Of a stretch of DNA of 64,000 bases, positions 47,581 through 57,389 are shown one piece after another. The stretch lies in contig JANUWI010000013.1 in the NCBI GenBank assembly GCA_025504975.1, forward strand, positions 372,001-436,000, in the 5' to 3' direction. A model generated the notes under the pieces. The model made no database searches, had not been told where the DNA came from, and worked only from the letters and a program-made list of their open reading frames with translations. The position numbers were made by a program, and so were the translations under genes. The stretch is from Plenodomus lindquistii. Taxonomy: Eukaryota > Ascomycota > Dothideomycetes > Pleosporales > Leptosphaeriaceae. How positions within the stretch are numbered: position 1 is the first letter of the stretch; the number at the start of each line of letters is the position of its first letter.

Positions 47581-48290
47581 GGTGGGGATCTGGGAGTGCG
47601 TGGGAGAATTGAAGTTGGTGGGGGGTAGTGTGGAGGGGATGGTTTGGTTGGGGGGTCGATATGTAAGGAGTATTGTGTTTGAAGGACGGGGTTGGGATTG
47701 ATGGGTTTGATTTCAGTTTGTGGGCTGATGGAATTGTTGTTGTTTTGATGACTAGGTTATTAGAAGAGTGAAGACCTCATGCAGGAGGTTTTGCTAGTCG
47801 AATGATGTCGGAAGGCGCGGAGAGCCGGACGAGTAACCGTGGTCAGAAGTATGCTTGTGTTGGACGACAGTTGGTCGTAACAAGTATCATTCACGTTCAA
47901 TTCTTCCCGGCGATCGTGCGGTGTGCACGTAGTTGAATCATGCTTGAGGTCGTTGAAGGTCCAATGTGCCTAGACGACAGGCGAACATGTTATTGGTGAT
48001 TGGCCAATCGGCATGGAATGACTACAACTGGGTGTACGAATGTAATATTCCTACTATGGTATCGAATCCTATATTGAAACTCAGTGCGACTCACGTAATC
48101 TCCACAGAACGCCCTGGTGGTGTAAGAAGTTCGCAGCGTGGTGAGGCTTGGACGTGACAGCCAATAGCCCCCCGCTGAATAAGCCAAGTCTTGGCATCAA
48201 AGCGCCGAAACCGACCTCACCACCACGACCTCATTCCCCGAGCAATTGCGCAGCCCGTCTGCCACTTACCCCTCACACAACCCGCCCACG
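47581..48290. other. Bidirectional promoter region
   Basis: There are 710 bp between the divergent starts of the decarboxylase-like gene (-) and NDUFS6 homologue (+). It is pyrimidine- or purine-rich near the starts and contains no supported gene. Confidence 0.5.
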
Positions 48291-48970
48291 ATGCTCCCCC
48301 TCACCCTCCGCGCCCTGCGCACACGTGCCGCCACGCCCCTTCGCCGCTACGTCTCCACGGCCACCACCTCGAACCAGATCCCCGCCAACGACCCGGTCAA
48401 GCGCGACGTGCCGCCCAACGTCTCCGAGACCAACGCCACGCCCACCTCGTCCGAGGGCTCCTTCGACAAGGTGCTGCAAGAGGATGTCGCAAGCGCAGAG
48501 AAGATGCGCAAGATGCAGGCCCCCAACTACGAGGGCGTGTGGAGTCGCAGCCAGAACCCGCGCGAGGTAGCCATGAGCGGGCCCCGGTTCGAGCAGAGCA
48601 TCATCGAGGATCAGCCACGCCCCTATGCCGCCATTGAGCTCATTCACAAGCAGCCCGTCCGCTGGGCGCACGACAAGGTTGTGTCTTGCGATGGCGGAGG
48701 CGGGCCATTGGGCCACCCCAAGATCTTCATCAACTTGGACAAGCCCCAGATTTGCTGGTGCACATACTGTGGCCTGCCATTTGTGAGTGCTGTGACATGG
48801 GCGCATGCAGCATGTAAAGCTGACTCCTTTTCCAGGCCCACGAGAAGCACAGACATCACCTCGAATCGCTGCCCGAGTCGCAACTCTCATACCCACTTGG
48901 ACCAAAGGGCCACGCAGCCGAGGTCAACGAGACACAGAAGGTGACGGATGAGCCATTTGCCCAGCGGTAG
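48291..48970 (+). CDS. Complex I zinc-finger subunit NDUFS6 homologue
   Basis: Exons 48291-48782 and 48836-48970 give 208 residues. It is a matrix-arm accessory subunit of mitochondrial NADH:ubiquinone oxidoreductase (bovine 13 kDa-A). The first ~30 residues (MLPLTLRALRTRAATPLRRY) form a mitochondrial presequence. The zinc site is complete: VSCDGGGGPLGHPKIFINLD supplies Cys and His, and ICWCTYCGLPF supplies the two last cysteines. The intron falls directly after GLPF and joins AHEKHRHHLE. The first ~60 mature residues are Pro/Thr/Ser-rich and variable in fungi. The minisatellite starts about 50 bp after the stop. Confidence 0.93.
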
Positions 48971-49021
48971 GAGATGTCGGGCTCGATGAGGAGAGGTGTG
49001 AGGAACTCAGAAGACGTGTAT

Positions 49022-49941
49022 ATAATATGGCTATGGATCATGAATCAAGCAGCTGCTCTCGTAACATGCGCATACAATATGGCTACGGACCTTCAATCAA
49101 GCACTTGCTCATATGACACATATATACAACATGGCTACGGTACTTGAGGTCAATAGTTGCTATCGTAACACGTGTGTATATTATAGCTGCGGCATTCACA
49201 GCAAGCAGTCGCTCCTGTAACACATGCATATATCATGACTACCGACTGCGAACCAGGCACTTGCTCTCATGACACGTGTGACCATTATGGCTACTGACCT
49301 TGAATCAAGCATTTGCTTCCGTGACACATGTATACATTATGGCTACAGCACTTGAAGCAAGCAGTTACTCTTGTAGCACGTGTATATATTATGGCTACAG
49401 CTCTTGCAGTAGGGAGTCGCTCCTACAGCATTTCTTCTCATGACATGTGCACATATTGTGACTACAGACTGCGAACCTAGCATTTGCCCATATGACACAT
49501 GTATATACTATGGCTACAGCACTTGCAGCAAGCACTTGATCACATAACACGTTTGAACATTATGGCTACGGCACTTGAAGCAAGCAGGTCCCTCTATAGC
49601 ATATATATATATATTATGGTTACGGCGCTCGCAGCAAGCATTCGCTTCTTTACCACGTGTATACAATATAGCTGCAGCACTCGAAGCAAGTAGATGTATA
49701 CAACACTTGAAGTAAGAATTCGCTCCCATAACACGTGCATATATCATGACTACCCGCTGCGACCCAAGCAACTGCTCCTGTAACACGTGTGAACATTATA
49801 GCTACGTACCTTGAGTAAACGGTTACTCTCATGATACAAGTATATTTTATGGCTACGGACTTTGGAGCAAGCAATTGCTCCTGTGGCTTGTGTATATATT
49901 ATGGGTACGAAGCTTGATTGAGCAGTTGCTTCTGCAACAAA
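49022..49941. repeat. Degenerate minisatellite, period 52 bp, about 17 units
   Basis: The word GGCTAC or a one- or two-base variant recurs at 49028, 49080, 49132, 49184, 49236, 49289, 49341, 49393, 49460, 49512, 49564, 49619, 49670, 49748, 49800, 49851 and 49903. Spacing is almost always 51-52 bp, with 55, 67 and 78 where units carry insertions. A typical unit has ATTATGGCTAC, an ACTTGAAGCAAGCA-like part, TTGCTCCTGTAACA, and ACACGTGTATA. Unit differences are largely C/T and G/A changes. The array fills the whole space between two convergent genes. Confidence 0.9.
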
Positions 49942-51385
49942 CTACGCCGAACCGGCGATCCAGTATGCAAGCTCGTTGATTCCTACACCCATCCGTGACC
50001 TTGGTGGCAGTGGCAGGATGCCTATAAAGGCAGAGCCTTGCCGGACGCCCTCGTGCAAGCTTGCACACAGAAACGACCTCTTCTCACACCACTCACAAGC
50101 TCGATAATTGGCGGCGATCCACTGGCCAACCTTGATGCGCAGGCCATGCGCGATGCCTATACACGGTCAATGTTGAACATTTGCAGATGTAGCATGACTT
50201 ACAGTTATCATAATGAGTGTGGATGTTAGCTGGATCAGTCCAGCTTGCATACAAACTCTTGACCTTATTGCTTGATGCGGAAGCTTGCTGGAATGCGTGG
50301 AGAAGCTCGATTTGGATGCCCTCATCCAACACTTCAAGCTTTTGCCACCGTTCCCTCCCATCCGAGCCCGGTATCCAGACTCGGAAAGGAAACTCGATAG
50401 GCTGACGATTCTTCTTCCCACGGTTGGGTGCTCGCGCGTCACGCGCTGGAACTCCGGAAGTTGTGGGTCGAGCTCGCTGGATCACACCATCGTCCTCAAG
50501 CTCGCTGCCTGTATCGTGCAGTCCATCCCCGACTTCTTCGTCAGTGGACGGTATTGGGGTATCGCATAGCTCGATAGGTGCGTCCTCGTACCCGGTTGGC
50601 ACACTCTGGAGCTCGTCCACATCCACAGCAGGCATGTTTCCGAGCTCGTTCTGGGACAAATCAGGCAAGCCCTTGAGCTCGTTTATGATTCTGTCAAGCT
50701 TGGCGACGTCGTCTTCGAACTCCTCGGCGATAGAACTAGCTCGATCATCCTGGCAATTGGTCTTGTAAAAGCTCGATTTTGGTGTGGGCTTGACGACAGT
50801 ATGCTGCGCAGACCTTGGCACGCGGTCCAGCAGCATATCATCGTCGCTCGATTGTTCGCCTGGAAGCTCGCTGAACTGTCTTCTCATTAGTTATGAACAC
50901 ATATGGTGGGGCAAACTTACAAGTTCCCTGGTCGATTTGCGAGCTCGTGAGCTTGATCTCCTGGGCGTGGTACTGGCTCGTTGTTTCCCAGCTCGACGTT
51001 CAGCTCGTTGTTCAGCGGTCCACTCGCCAAACTCATCGTAAGCTTGCTCTCTTCTCGACAAATGTCCTTCGGCTTGCTCTTCATCATCAAAGGCTACCGG
51101 AGCTTGTTCATCGTCAAGCTGAGCTTGAGTTCGCTCCTGTGCCAGTCGAGTTCGTTCCACGCTCCTCCACTCCGCCTTAGCTTGCTCAAAAACATCATAC
51201 TCTTCCCACCGACCATCCTGCCAAGACTTGATCCCAGCATTAGCTTGTTCCAATTGCTCTTCAAGGCCTGCCCAGTCTGTTTGGGTTGACGGTGATGGCG
51301 GCCGGTCCTCAAACTTCTGCTGTTCAATGGCAAGCTTGTTGATGGATTCGTTGAGCTCGATAAAAAATGTGTCATCGCTTGACAT
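49942..51385 (-). CDS. Acidic, low-complexity protein with C-terminal CxxC motif, unknown
   Basis: Exons 51385-50921, 50875-50203 and 50156-49942 give 450 residues. The N-terminal third is Glu/Gln/Arg-rich and probably coiled coil. The middle is acidic and Ser-rich with recurrent (N/D/S)EL triplets. The C-terminal part is more ordered: IEFPFRVWIPGSDGRERWQK, then an in-phase splice giving CIAHGLRIKVGQWIAANYRA and CEWCEKRSFLC, a possible zinc-binding knuckle. I do not recognise the family. AGCT-containing words such as GAGCTC and AAGCTT are unusually dense through exons, introns and flanks. The stop lies at the edge of the minisatellite. The gene diverges from 51635 over 249 bp. Confidence 0.65.
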
Positions 51386-51634
51386 GTCAAAGCGGCAATC
51401 AAATTGGGGGACTACACGTAAAATTTGAAAATGGTTTGTAGTGGTTGTGTGCCGACTTCACCTACGCGCGCCTTCCACCTCATAGACTCACCCACTAGCG
51501 CGGTTTGTTTGACGCGTATTGGCGTGACTCTCTGCACGCGTGGCAGCTCGAAAGCCCTACATCACCTACAGAGTTCAAAGTCATCTCTCGCACTTCGCTG
51601 TTACCATCTTCTCCTCATTGTCATAACCGCAACC

Positions 51635-52717
51635 ATGTCTGACACATATGAGGAACGCCCTGCACACAAGCTCAATCAGTACGAGCATCAAGCTGGTGTC
51701 CTCGACACAAACAATCGAGCGCTGTCACCATATCCACAAGCAAGCTCAGCAACGCCTCAGATTCATCGCGCACGTGAACACATCGTGCAACAAGCTGAAA
51801 CCCCGCGTACTCAAGATGATCAAGCTGAGCACGGCGATGTCAACGCCACCATCGAGGCACTCAATGCGGCCCTCAAACGTTCAAATACTCAGCTCAGCGA
51901 GCTCCAGACTTTTCACCTCAAAGTGCTCGCCGAGCTCAATGCAAAGCACTCTGGTGAGGCCAGCGCCCACAATCTGGAACTTCACCACAACAAGCATACA
52001 ATCAGCGAGCTGAAAGAGAACATCAGCAAGCTAGAAAGCAAGACCAAGAAAGTCCAAGAGCAGAGGGACACTTGGTCCAAGTCATACACATTGCTCAGCG
52101 AGAAGTACGGAGATCTCGAGGATGCACACAACAAGCTCATGAACGCTCATGGAGCGTGTTCTAGTGGAAGGGCTACTCTGCAAAGCCGCATCACCGACCC
52201 AAAAAAGGTGGACCTCGAGCTTACCAACCAGTCCAATCACTTTCGAGCGGGTTTGCAGGGTAGCCGTACCGAGCTGGAGGAGAGCCTTCGACTTCAGCGC
52301 GTCAGGAACATCGAGCTTGAGAAGAACCTCCGACTGGAGCGCGCCAAGACCAGCGAGCTTGAGGAAAAGCTCAGTCTTGGATGCGGCAAGACCATCGAGC
52401 TCGAAGAAAATGTCAGACATGAGCGCGCCACCAAGTTCAAAAAGGCGGCGTACGATGCACGCGCAGCCCTCGACGATGCGATCAAGCTCATTCAACAACT
52501 TCAAGCAAGACTTTCGCGTTACCAAGCTACGGAAGTGCAAATGCAAGCAGTTCATGATCAAGCTTCTACACTCTGCGAGGCGTGGAGTGTTATGGATCTT
52601 TCTCTGCTACAAGCTGAGCTCAGAAAACCGGACATCGAGTTCACCGAGGTTGGGGTTAACATGTTTTATGCCTTCAACAATTTGACAGACTATGACTATC
52701 GAGCTCCAGATTCATAA
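51635..52717 (+). CDS. Coiled-coil protein, unknown function
   Basis: A single exon of 360 residues starts MSDTYEERPAHKLNQYEHQ. From about residue 70 to 300 it is almost continuous heptad-like coiled coil with Glu, Leu, Lys and Arg (for example SELKENISKLESKTKKVQEQ, RNIELEKNLRLERAKTSELE). A degenerate internal repeat IELEKNLRLERAKT / SELEEKLSLGCGKT / IELEENVRHERATK has a 14-residue period. The C-terminal ~50 residues are not coiled coil. No family is recognised. Like its divergent neighbour it is packed with AGCT words (CGAGCT, CAAGCT), often as EL or KL codons. The ATG at 51635 is preferred over an upstream open extension because coding character starts there. Confidence 0.65.
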   Translation: MSDTYEERPAHKLNQYEHQAGVLDTNNRALSPYPQASSATPQIHRAREHIVQQAETPRTQDDQAEHGDVNATIEALNAALKRSNTQLSELQTFHLKVLAELNAKHSGEASAHNLELHHNKHTISELKENISKLESKTKKVQEQRDTWSKSYTLLSEKYGDLEDAHNKLMNAHGACSSGRATLQSRITDPKKVDLELTNQSNHFRAGLQGSRTELEESLRLQRVRNIELEKNLRLERAKTSELEEKLSLGCGKTIELEENVRHERATKFKKAAYDARAALDDAIKLIQQLQARLSRYQATEVQMQAVHDQASTLCEAWSVMDLSLLQAELRKPDIEFTEVGVNMFYAFNNLTDYDYRAPDS

Positions 52718-52842
52718 TTCATCGAGCTTGGATGAACGGCCCACAAGGACGCGAGCAAAATTTGTTGTTAGGGAATAGAGTTTCAAATACTAGATATATC
52801 ATACGATCATCTCGCAAGATCATAGAATGAGGCCAGCCTACA

Positions 52843-54491
52843 CTACTGTTTCTGCCGTTTCCCCTCCCTGCCTCCATCGTCTCCATTCTTCCTCTTACCC
52901 AACTCCTCCGCTTCCTCTTTCACAGTCTGTTCATACACGTCATATCGATATCTTGCACCAACATGATCATCACGCAACCCCTTCTGCCCCTTCCCATATA
53001 CCTTTTCCCTCGCCGTCCACTCTTCCTCAACTCCCCCCTCATCAGCAGGCCTATCACTGTATATCCCGCGTCTCCTCAACTCCGGGACCAGCAACTCCAC
53101 CACATCCTCAAAGCTCCCCGGCGTCGTAACATATCCCACATTAAACCCATCGACATCTGCCTCCCTGACCCAGCGCTCCAATTCATCTGCAACTGTCGCC
53201 GGACTGCCCACAGGCACAGGACCCAACCCCCCAATCGACGCCTTCTCCGAAATAACACGAGGAGTCCATTGCGGTACCTCAGGCGACGCAACAATGAACT
53301 GATCCAACAAGCTCCTTACCCGATGATCCGTCGTAGTATCCTCAGCACTCAATACATGATCAGGCGGATACCGCGACAAATCAATACCCGTCCAACCACT
53401 CGTCAGTACCAACCCGCCAATCTCGCTTGCATATTTCTTCAGCTCTTCGTACTTATCTTGTGCTTCAGCGTCTGTGTGTCCGAGAACTGGTGTGACGGTA
53501 GCAAACACTTTGATGGATTGCGGATCCCGTCCTTTTTGTGCGGCGAGCTGGCGGATCTTGTCGACTTTGGGGCGGAGGACCGTGGGAGAGTGTGAGGATA
53601 CGAAGATGGCTTCTGCGTGGGTGGCGGCGAATTCTGAACCTGCGGAGGACGTGCCGGCTTGGAAGAGGAAGGGTGTGCGTTGCGGGGAGGGATCGACAAT
53701 ATGGCGAGATTCGAGGTGCAAGTGTTTGCCGTGGTGCTCGATGGTGCGGATTCTATCGGGGTTGATGTATTCGTCGTTTTCCTTGTTTTCGGTAATGGCG
53801 TCGTTGGCCCAGGAGCCTTCCCAGAGTCTGGTGTAGTATGGTAGTCAGCGTTACGGCAGACTCATCGATGATGCAAACATGATGGGAATGTAGAAACAGA
53901 ATGATCAACGCACTTGTACAAGACCCTCAAGTACTCATCAGCCTGCGCATACCGCTCGTCATGCTCTATCGGCGTATCAATCCCAATCGCCTTGAACGCC
54001 GCCTTCTTCCAGCTCGTTACAATGTTCCACCCAAACCTGCCCCCAGTCATGTGATCCAGCGTGCTAAACCGCTTCGCCAGCAAAAACGGCGGTTCAAACG
54101 ATGTCGACGCCGTAATTGCAAAAGCCAAGTTCTTGGTCACGGCTGCCATTGCGGAAATCGGGATCGTAGGGTCCGTCATGGGCCATTGCGCGGCGCGTCG
54201 AATGCAGTTGTCCAGACTGGATTCGTACGTGTCGTAGCCGCCGTATGTGTCGGCGAGGAAGAGCGCGTTTATACCGCCGCGCTCGAGGAGTTTGGCCAGG
54301 TCGATCCAGTAGGAGAGGTCACGCTTGGTGGATGATTTATCTTTTGGATTCTTCCATTGGCCTGGCGATAAGTGGCCGACTGTGGACATGTCGAAGGCAT
54401 TGAGCAGGATCTTCTTCTTGGGTGTTGGTGAAGTGCCATTCTCGCCGTTGTGGCCTGTAGTCTTGTGTCCATTTGCGGTACTCTCGCTCAT
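52843..54491 (-). CDS. Luciferase-like FMN-dependent monooxygenase (NtaA/SnaA/DszA family)
   Basis: Exons 54491-53914 and 53827-52843 give 520 residues. It is a two-component flavin monooxygenase that uses FMNH2 from a separate reductase. The TIM-barrel start KKILLNAFDMSTVGHLSPG and the segment INALFLADTYGGYD are family-typical. ITASTSFEPPFLLAKRFSTL and MTGGRFGWNIVTSWKKAAFK are the strongest signatures, and PFLFQAGTSSAGSEFAATHA holds the flavin/substrate loop. The C-terminus is a charged low-complexity tail (KRKNGDDGGREGKRQKQ). Known relatives oxidise nitrilotriacetate, EDTA, dibenzothiophene sulfone or polyunsaturated side chains; this substrate is unknown. It lies tail-to-tail with the coiled-coil gene and near an MFS permease gene on the same strand. 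Confidence 0.9.
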
Positions 54492-55255
54492 TTTTCCTTT
54501 CCTTTACAGTCCTCGTTGGGGGCGTGATGGTGAATGCTAGTGAGTTTAGTCGGACCGGATACAAAGTAGCCACGCTTTCTTAAGACCGACGTGCTAGGCA
54601 CCGTACACGAATTGAGGTCCATCACGCTTCCTCACACGCTCATGCACGCCGTTGTCATGGACCGAGAAGCCGGCACGCGGGGCCATCAAGTTTGGTAACC
54701 CGACAGTTGTGCAATGCACGTTCGTGATGTAGGCATGTCATTGCGCCATGCTGATAGCACGTCCGAGATCGCTCGTGGCTTGTGTAACGGTGGGTTAGCG
54801 AGCGGGAGGCATTAATTTGGGGTACGAAGTGGTTGGCGAAGTGGGTGGAGATGATGGCGTGCGATTGGAGTGCAATTGCATGGCTGATTCGGCGTCGCAC
54901 TGCGTCTAGCCAAAGAGACGCTAGCGGCAGGTACATTACTGCGCAGCGATCAGTAACTCTCGATATCCACGAATGTGAAATATGAAAATTGAATTAAGGC
55001 AGCATCAGGCATCCCGTTGGGGTTAGCATGGACTATGGACTAGTTTATGTTACGTAGAGTGCTACACGATAACACACTTTGCTTCAGATTCAAAAACTCA
55101 TGTAAACATGACATAACTGGTCCTGTAACATTTTCAAATGTGCAGTTTGTACATGCTCAAGATAATTATGTTGGAAGATGTGCGAGTTCATCATTATTTC
55201 TTCAACAAGTACAGTCTTGTACTTGTTTCGTGAGGTTCTCAGCACCCTATCCTGC
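54492..55255. other. Intergenic, no gene seen
   Basis: There are 764 bp between the FMN monooxygenase start and the permease stop, both genes on the minus strand. A 93-codon minus frame at 54936-54655 lacks recognisable content. It should contain the monooxygenase promoter. Confidence 0.5.
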
Positions 55256-56904
55256 TTACGAAGGACCATCAGTAGCAGTCGCACTCTTTTCAGGGACGCG
55301 AACTAGCGTATTTTCGACAGGCGTGAAGGTACCGCTTTCGTTGTCAATGGTTGACTTGCTGGGTCATGTTAGCGTAGACTGACATGTGGCAGGCCATTTA
55401 AACGTACACCTTTCGCTTCTTAACATAGTAGCTGATGACGTGTGCGAGCAAGATCAAACAGACGGAGTTGGCGAGAACAAATGGGTAGCCTTTGTGAAAT
55501 CTGGGAGCTTCCACAGTCTTGAATGTCAGGAGCGGTGTCCACGCAGTCGTCGATTGGGCCAGAGTATTGGCAAGCACGAGCGCCACAGATCTCTCAGCTG
55601 GTGAGTAGCTGAGTTGACTGTTGATCCAGCCGTACAGGACACTGGACATGGCGACCGCTGAGTAGGTTGTCATGAACGCGAACCATAGCGCTGGTTCGGG
55701 GACTGTCCAAATCGTCAAGACGATAAGCCCAATAATGTTCCAGACATGAGCCACTGTGATAGCCCAGGCGGGCCCAAGCACAAGATCAGACGCGAAGCAC
55801 ACCGCAAGCGTATAGAAGATGCCGACAGCAGGCGAAGCAGCGCCCAGTTGGTTGATACGTGCGGGCGAGTAACGCTTCAGACTCTTCAACCACAGCAGAT
55901 AGCCGCCCGTTGACGTGTTGATGGATCCGTTCCAGAAGAAGATGTCGAGAAGCAATAGTGCCCATACCCGTGGAGATTTCGCGATCTTCACGAAAGTCTG
56001 GACGGTGACTTTGCCTTCTACCTGGTGACCAGCTTGAACGAGTCGTTCCCTCGCAAGCACAATATCGTGCTCCTTCAAAACCCACTTGTTAGGCTTTTCC
56101 GGGGTACCTGGAAGCAGAAAGAAACCAAGAATTCCCACGGGTATGGTGATCAAAGCACAGATGATGTACATCCAACGCCACCCCGCCAGGCCATGGACTC
56201 CGTCTAGTTGGGCTGATGCTGCTGATTGGATCAACGCAGCAGTCAATGTGCCAAGGGTGAGACCGACGTAGAAGAAGCCACCTCGTCTACCAATCTCGTC
56301 GCCTCTGTACCAAGAGCCTGGAAGCGTCAGCGTGCGCTTCCACAGCCTCGGGACCGGGCTTACCGAAGATGTAGTGTATAGCTGGGAAGAATGCAGCCTC
56401 GAACCACCCTACCAAGAAGCGATATGCAGCTATCTCGGCAAAACTGTGTACGCGATACTGCAGAAGCGTGAAGATGCCCCATGCGACATCCAGGAAAGGA
56501 ATGAGGTAGTACATTGGGATACGAGTGAACAGGTACATGAAAGGTAGCTGTCCAACAACGGCACCAATAATGTACATCGTCTGAAGTCGTACAAGTTCGT
56601 TGCCTTGGAAGCCCAGTTCTTCTTTCATGCCCGCAACGTAGGCATTATCTGCGGAATGTCAGCCATGCGCATGAGCAGAGCGAGCTCGTCGTACTGATGT
56701 TGGCCTGATCGATGTATTTCACCCAATACGCCTACAAAGTCAGTCCCGTGTCTTGCTCTAGGGAGTGCTGATTCCAATTACCAAAAATACGTATGGAACG
56801 ATGAGTAGATCCAACTTAATGATCAACTTCCGCTCCGCAGGCGTGTCATATTCCTGAAACCAGCGAATCTGATACCACTTGCGAGATGGTGAAGTCAAAG
56901 ACAT
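55256..56904 (-). CDS. MFS permease, anion:cation symporter (Dal5-like) family
   Basis: Exons 56904-56782, 56731-56695, 56648-56364, 56317-55408 and 55358-55256 give 485 residues with twelve hydrophobic segments expected. The N-terminal part reads ERKLIIKLDLLIVPYVFLAY followed by WVKYIDQANINNAYVAGMKE, the hallmark of the fungal allantoate/nicotinate/pantothenate permease group. HYIFGSWYRGDEIGRRGGFF, restored across an intron, and the loop PEKPNKWVLKEHDIVLARER are also typical. Family members import small organic anions with protons. The exon-2 model of 37 nt is short but phase-perfect. The gene diverges from the Baeyer-Villiger-type gene over 485 bp, so the two are probably co-regulated. Confidence 0.9.
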
Positions 56905-57389
56905 GTTGACAACTCGTGTCACCAAAGTGAGCGATTGCCCATCTTTGCAAGTTACGGCGCCTTATAAAGCGTTCAGGTTGCATATCCATGACCTTGACAG
57001 GGCTGGTACTCGTCGAACTCATCAACGTCTAGAGTGCTGCATGGCGCAACAACAGCACTGGATGCGGCAACGACTGGCGAGGTGTTGAGCTGCTACAGGG
57101 AAGCGAGCACGAAAGCCAAGGTCGTGGCCACATGGTGTCATACCGTCAGCGAGTGGGGTGAAGACGTGATTGCACCGCTCCCGCACCACGTCCGTACCAG
57201 CAGGCCGAAACCGATAGCGGGATGATAACGAAGGCCACGTCGTTCATTGGAGCTTTTGCAAAGCTCAGAAATCGTATATCATGTCGTGCTAGGATCCCAG
57301 ACTTGTAAAAGCGTTTGTCGCGAGGCTTTCGTGTGTTTGTGTGAGAGTGTTCTGTGGTTCCTTCTGGAGTTGTGACTGCGCCGGAGATA
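56905..57389. promoter_or_regulatory. Bidirectional promoter, permease/FAD monooxygenase
   Basis: This 485-bp spacer separates divergent transporter and oxygenase genes, a common arrangement for catabolic pairs. No specific operator was recognised. Confidence 0.45.

Noticed and set aside
48273..48905. 210-codon minus-strand frame over NDUFS6
   Set aside because: It is the antisense shadow of a well-recognised complex I subunit.
49514..49786. 90-codon minus-strand frame in the minisatellite
   Set aside because: It consists of diverged 52-bp units. The period is not a multiple of three, so the apparent protein repeat is not conserved.
49022..49941. CRISPR-like array
   Set aside because: This is a eukaryotic genome, the units are directly abutting without unique spacers, and the units are diverged.
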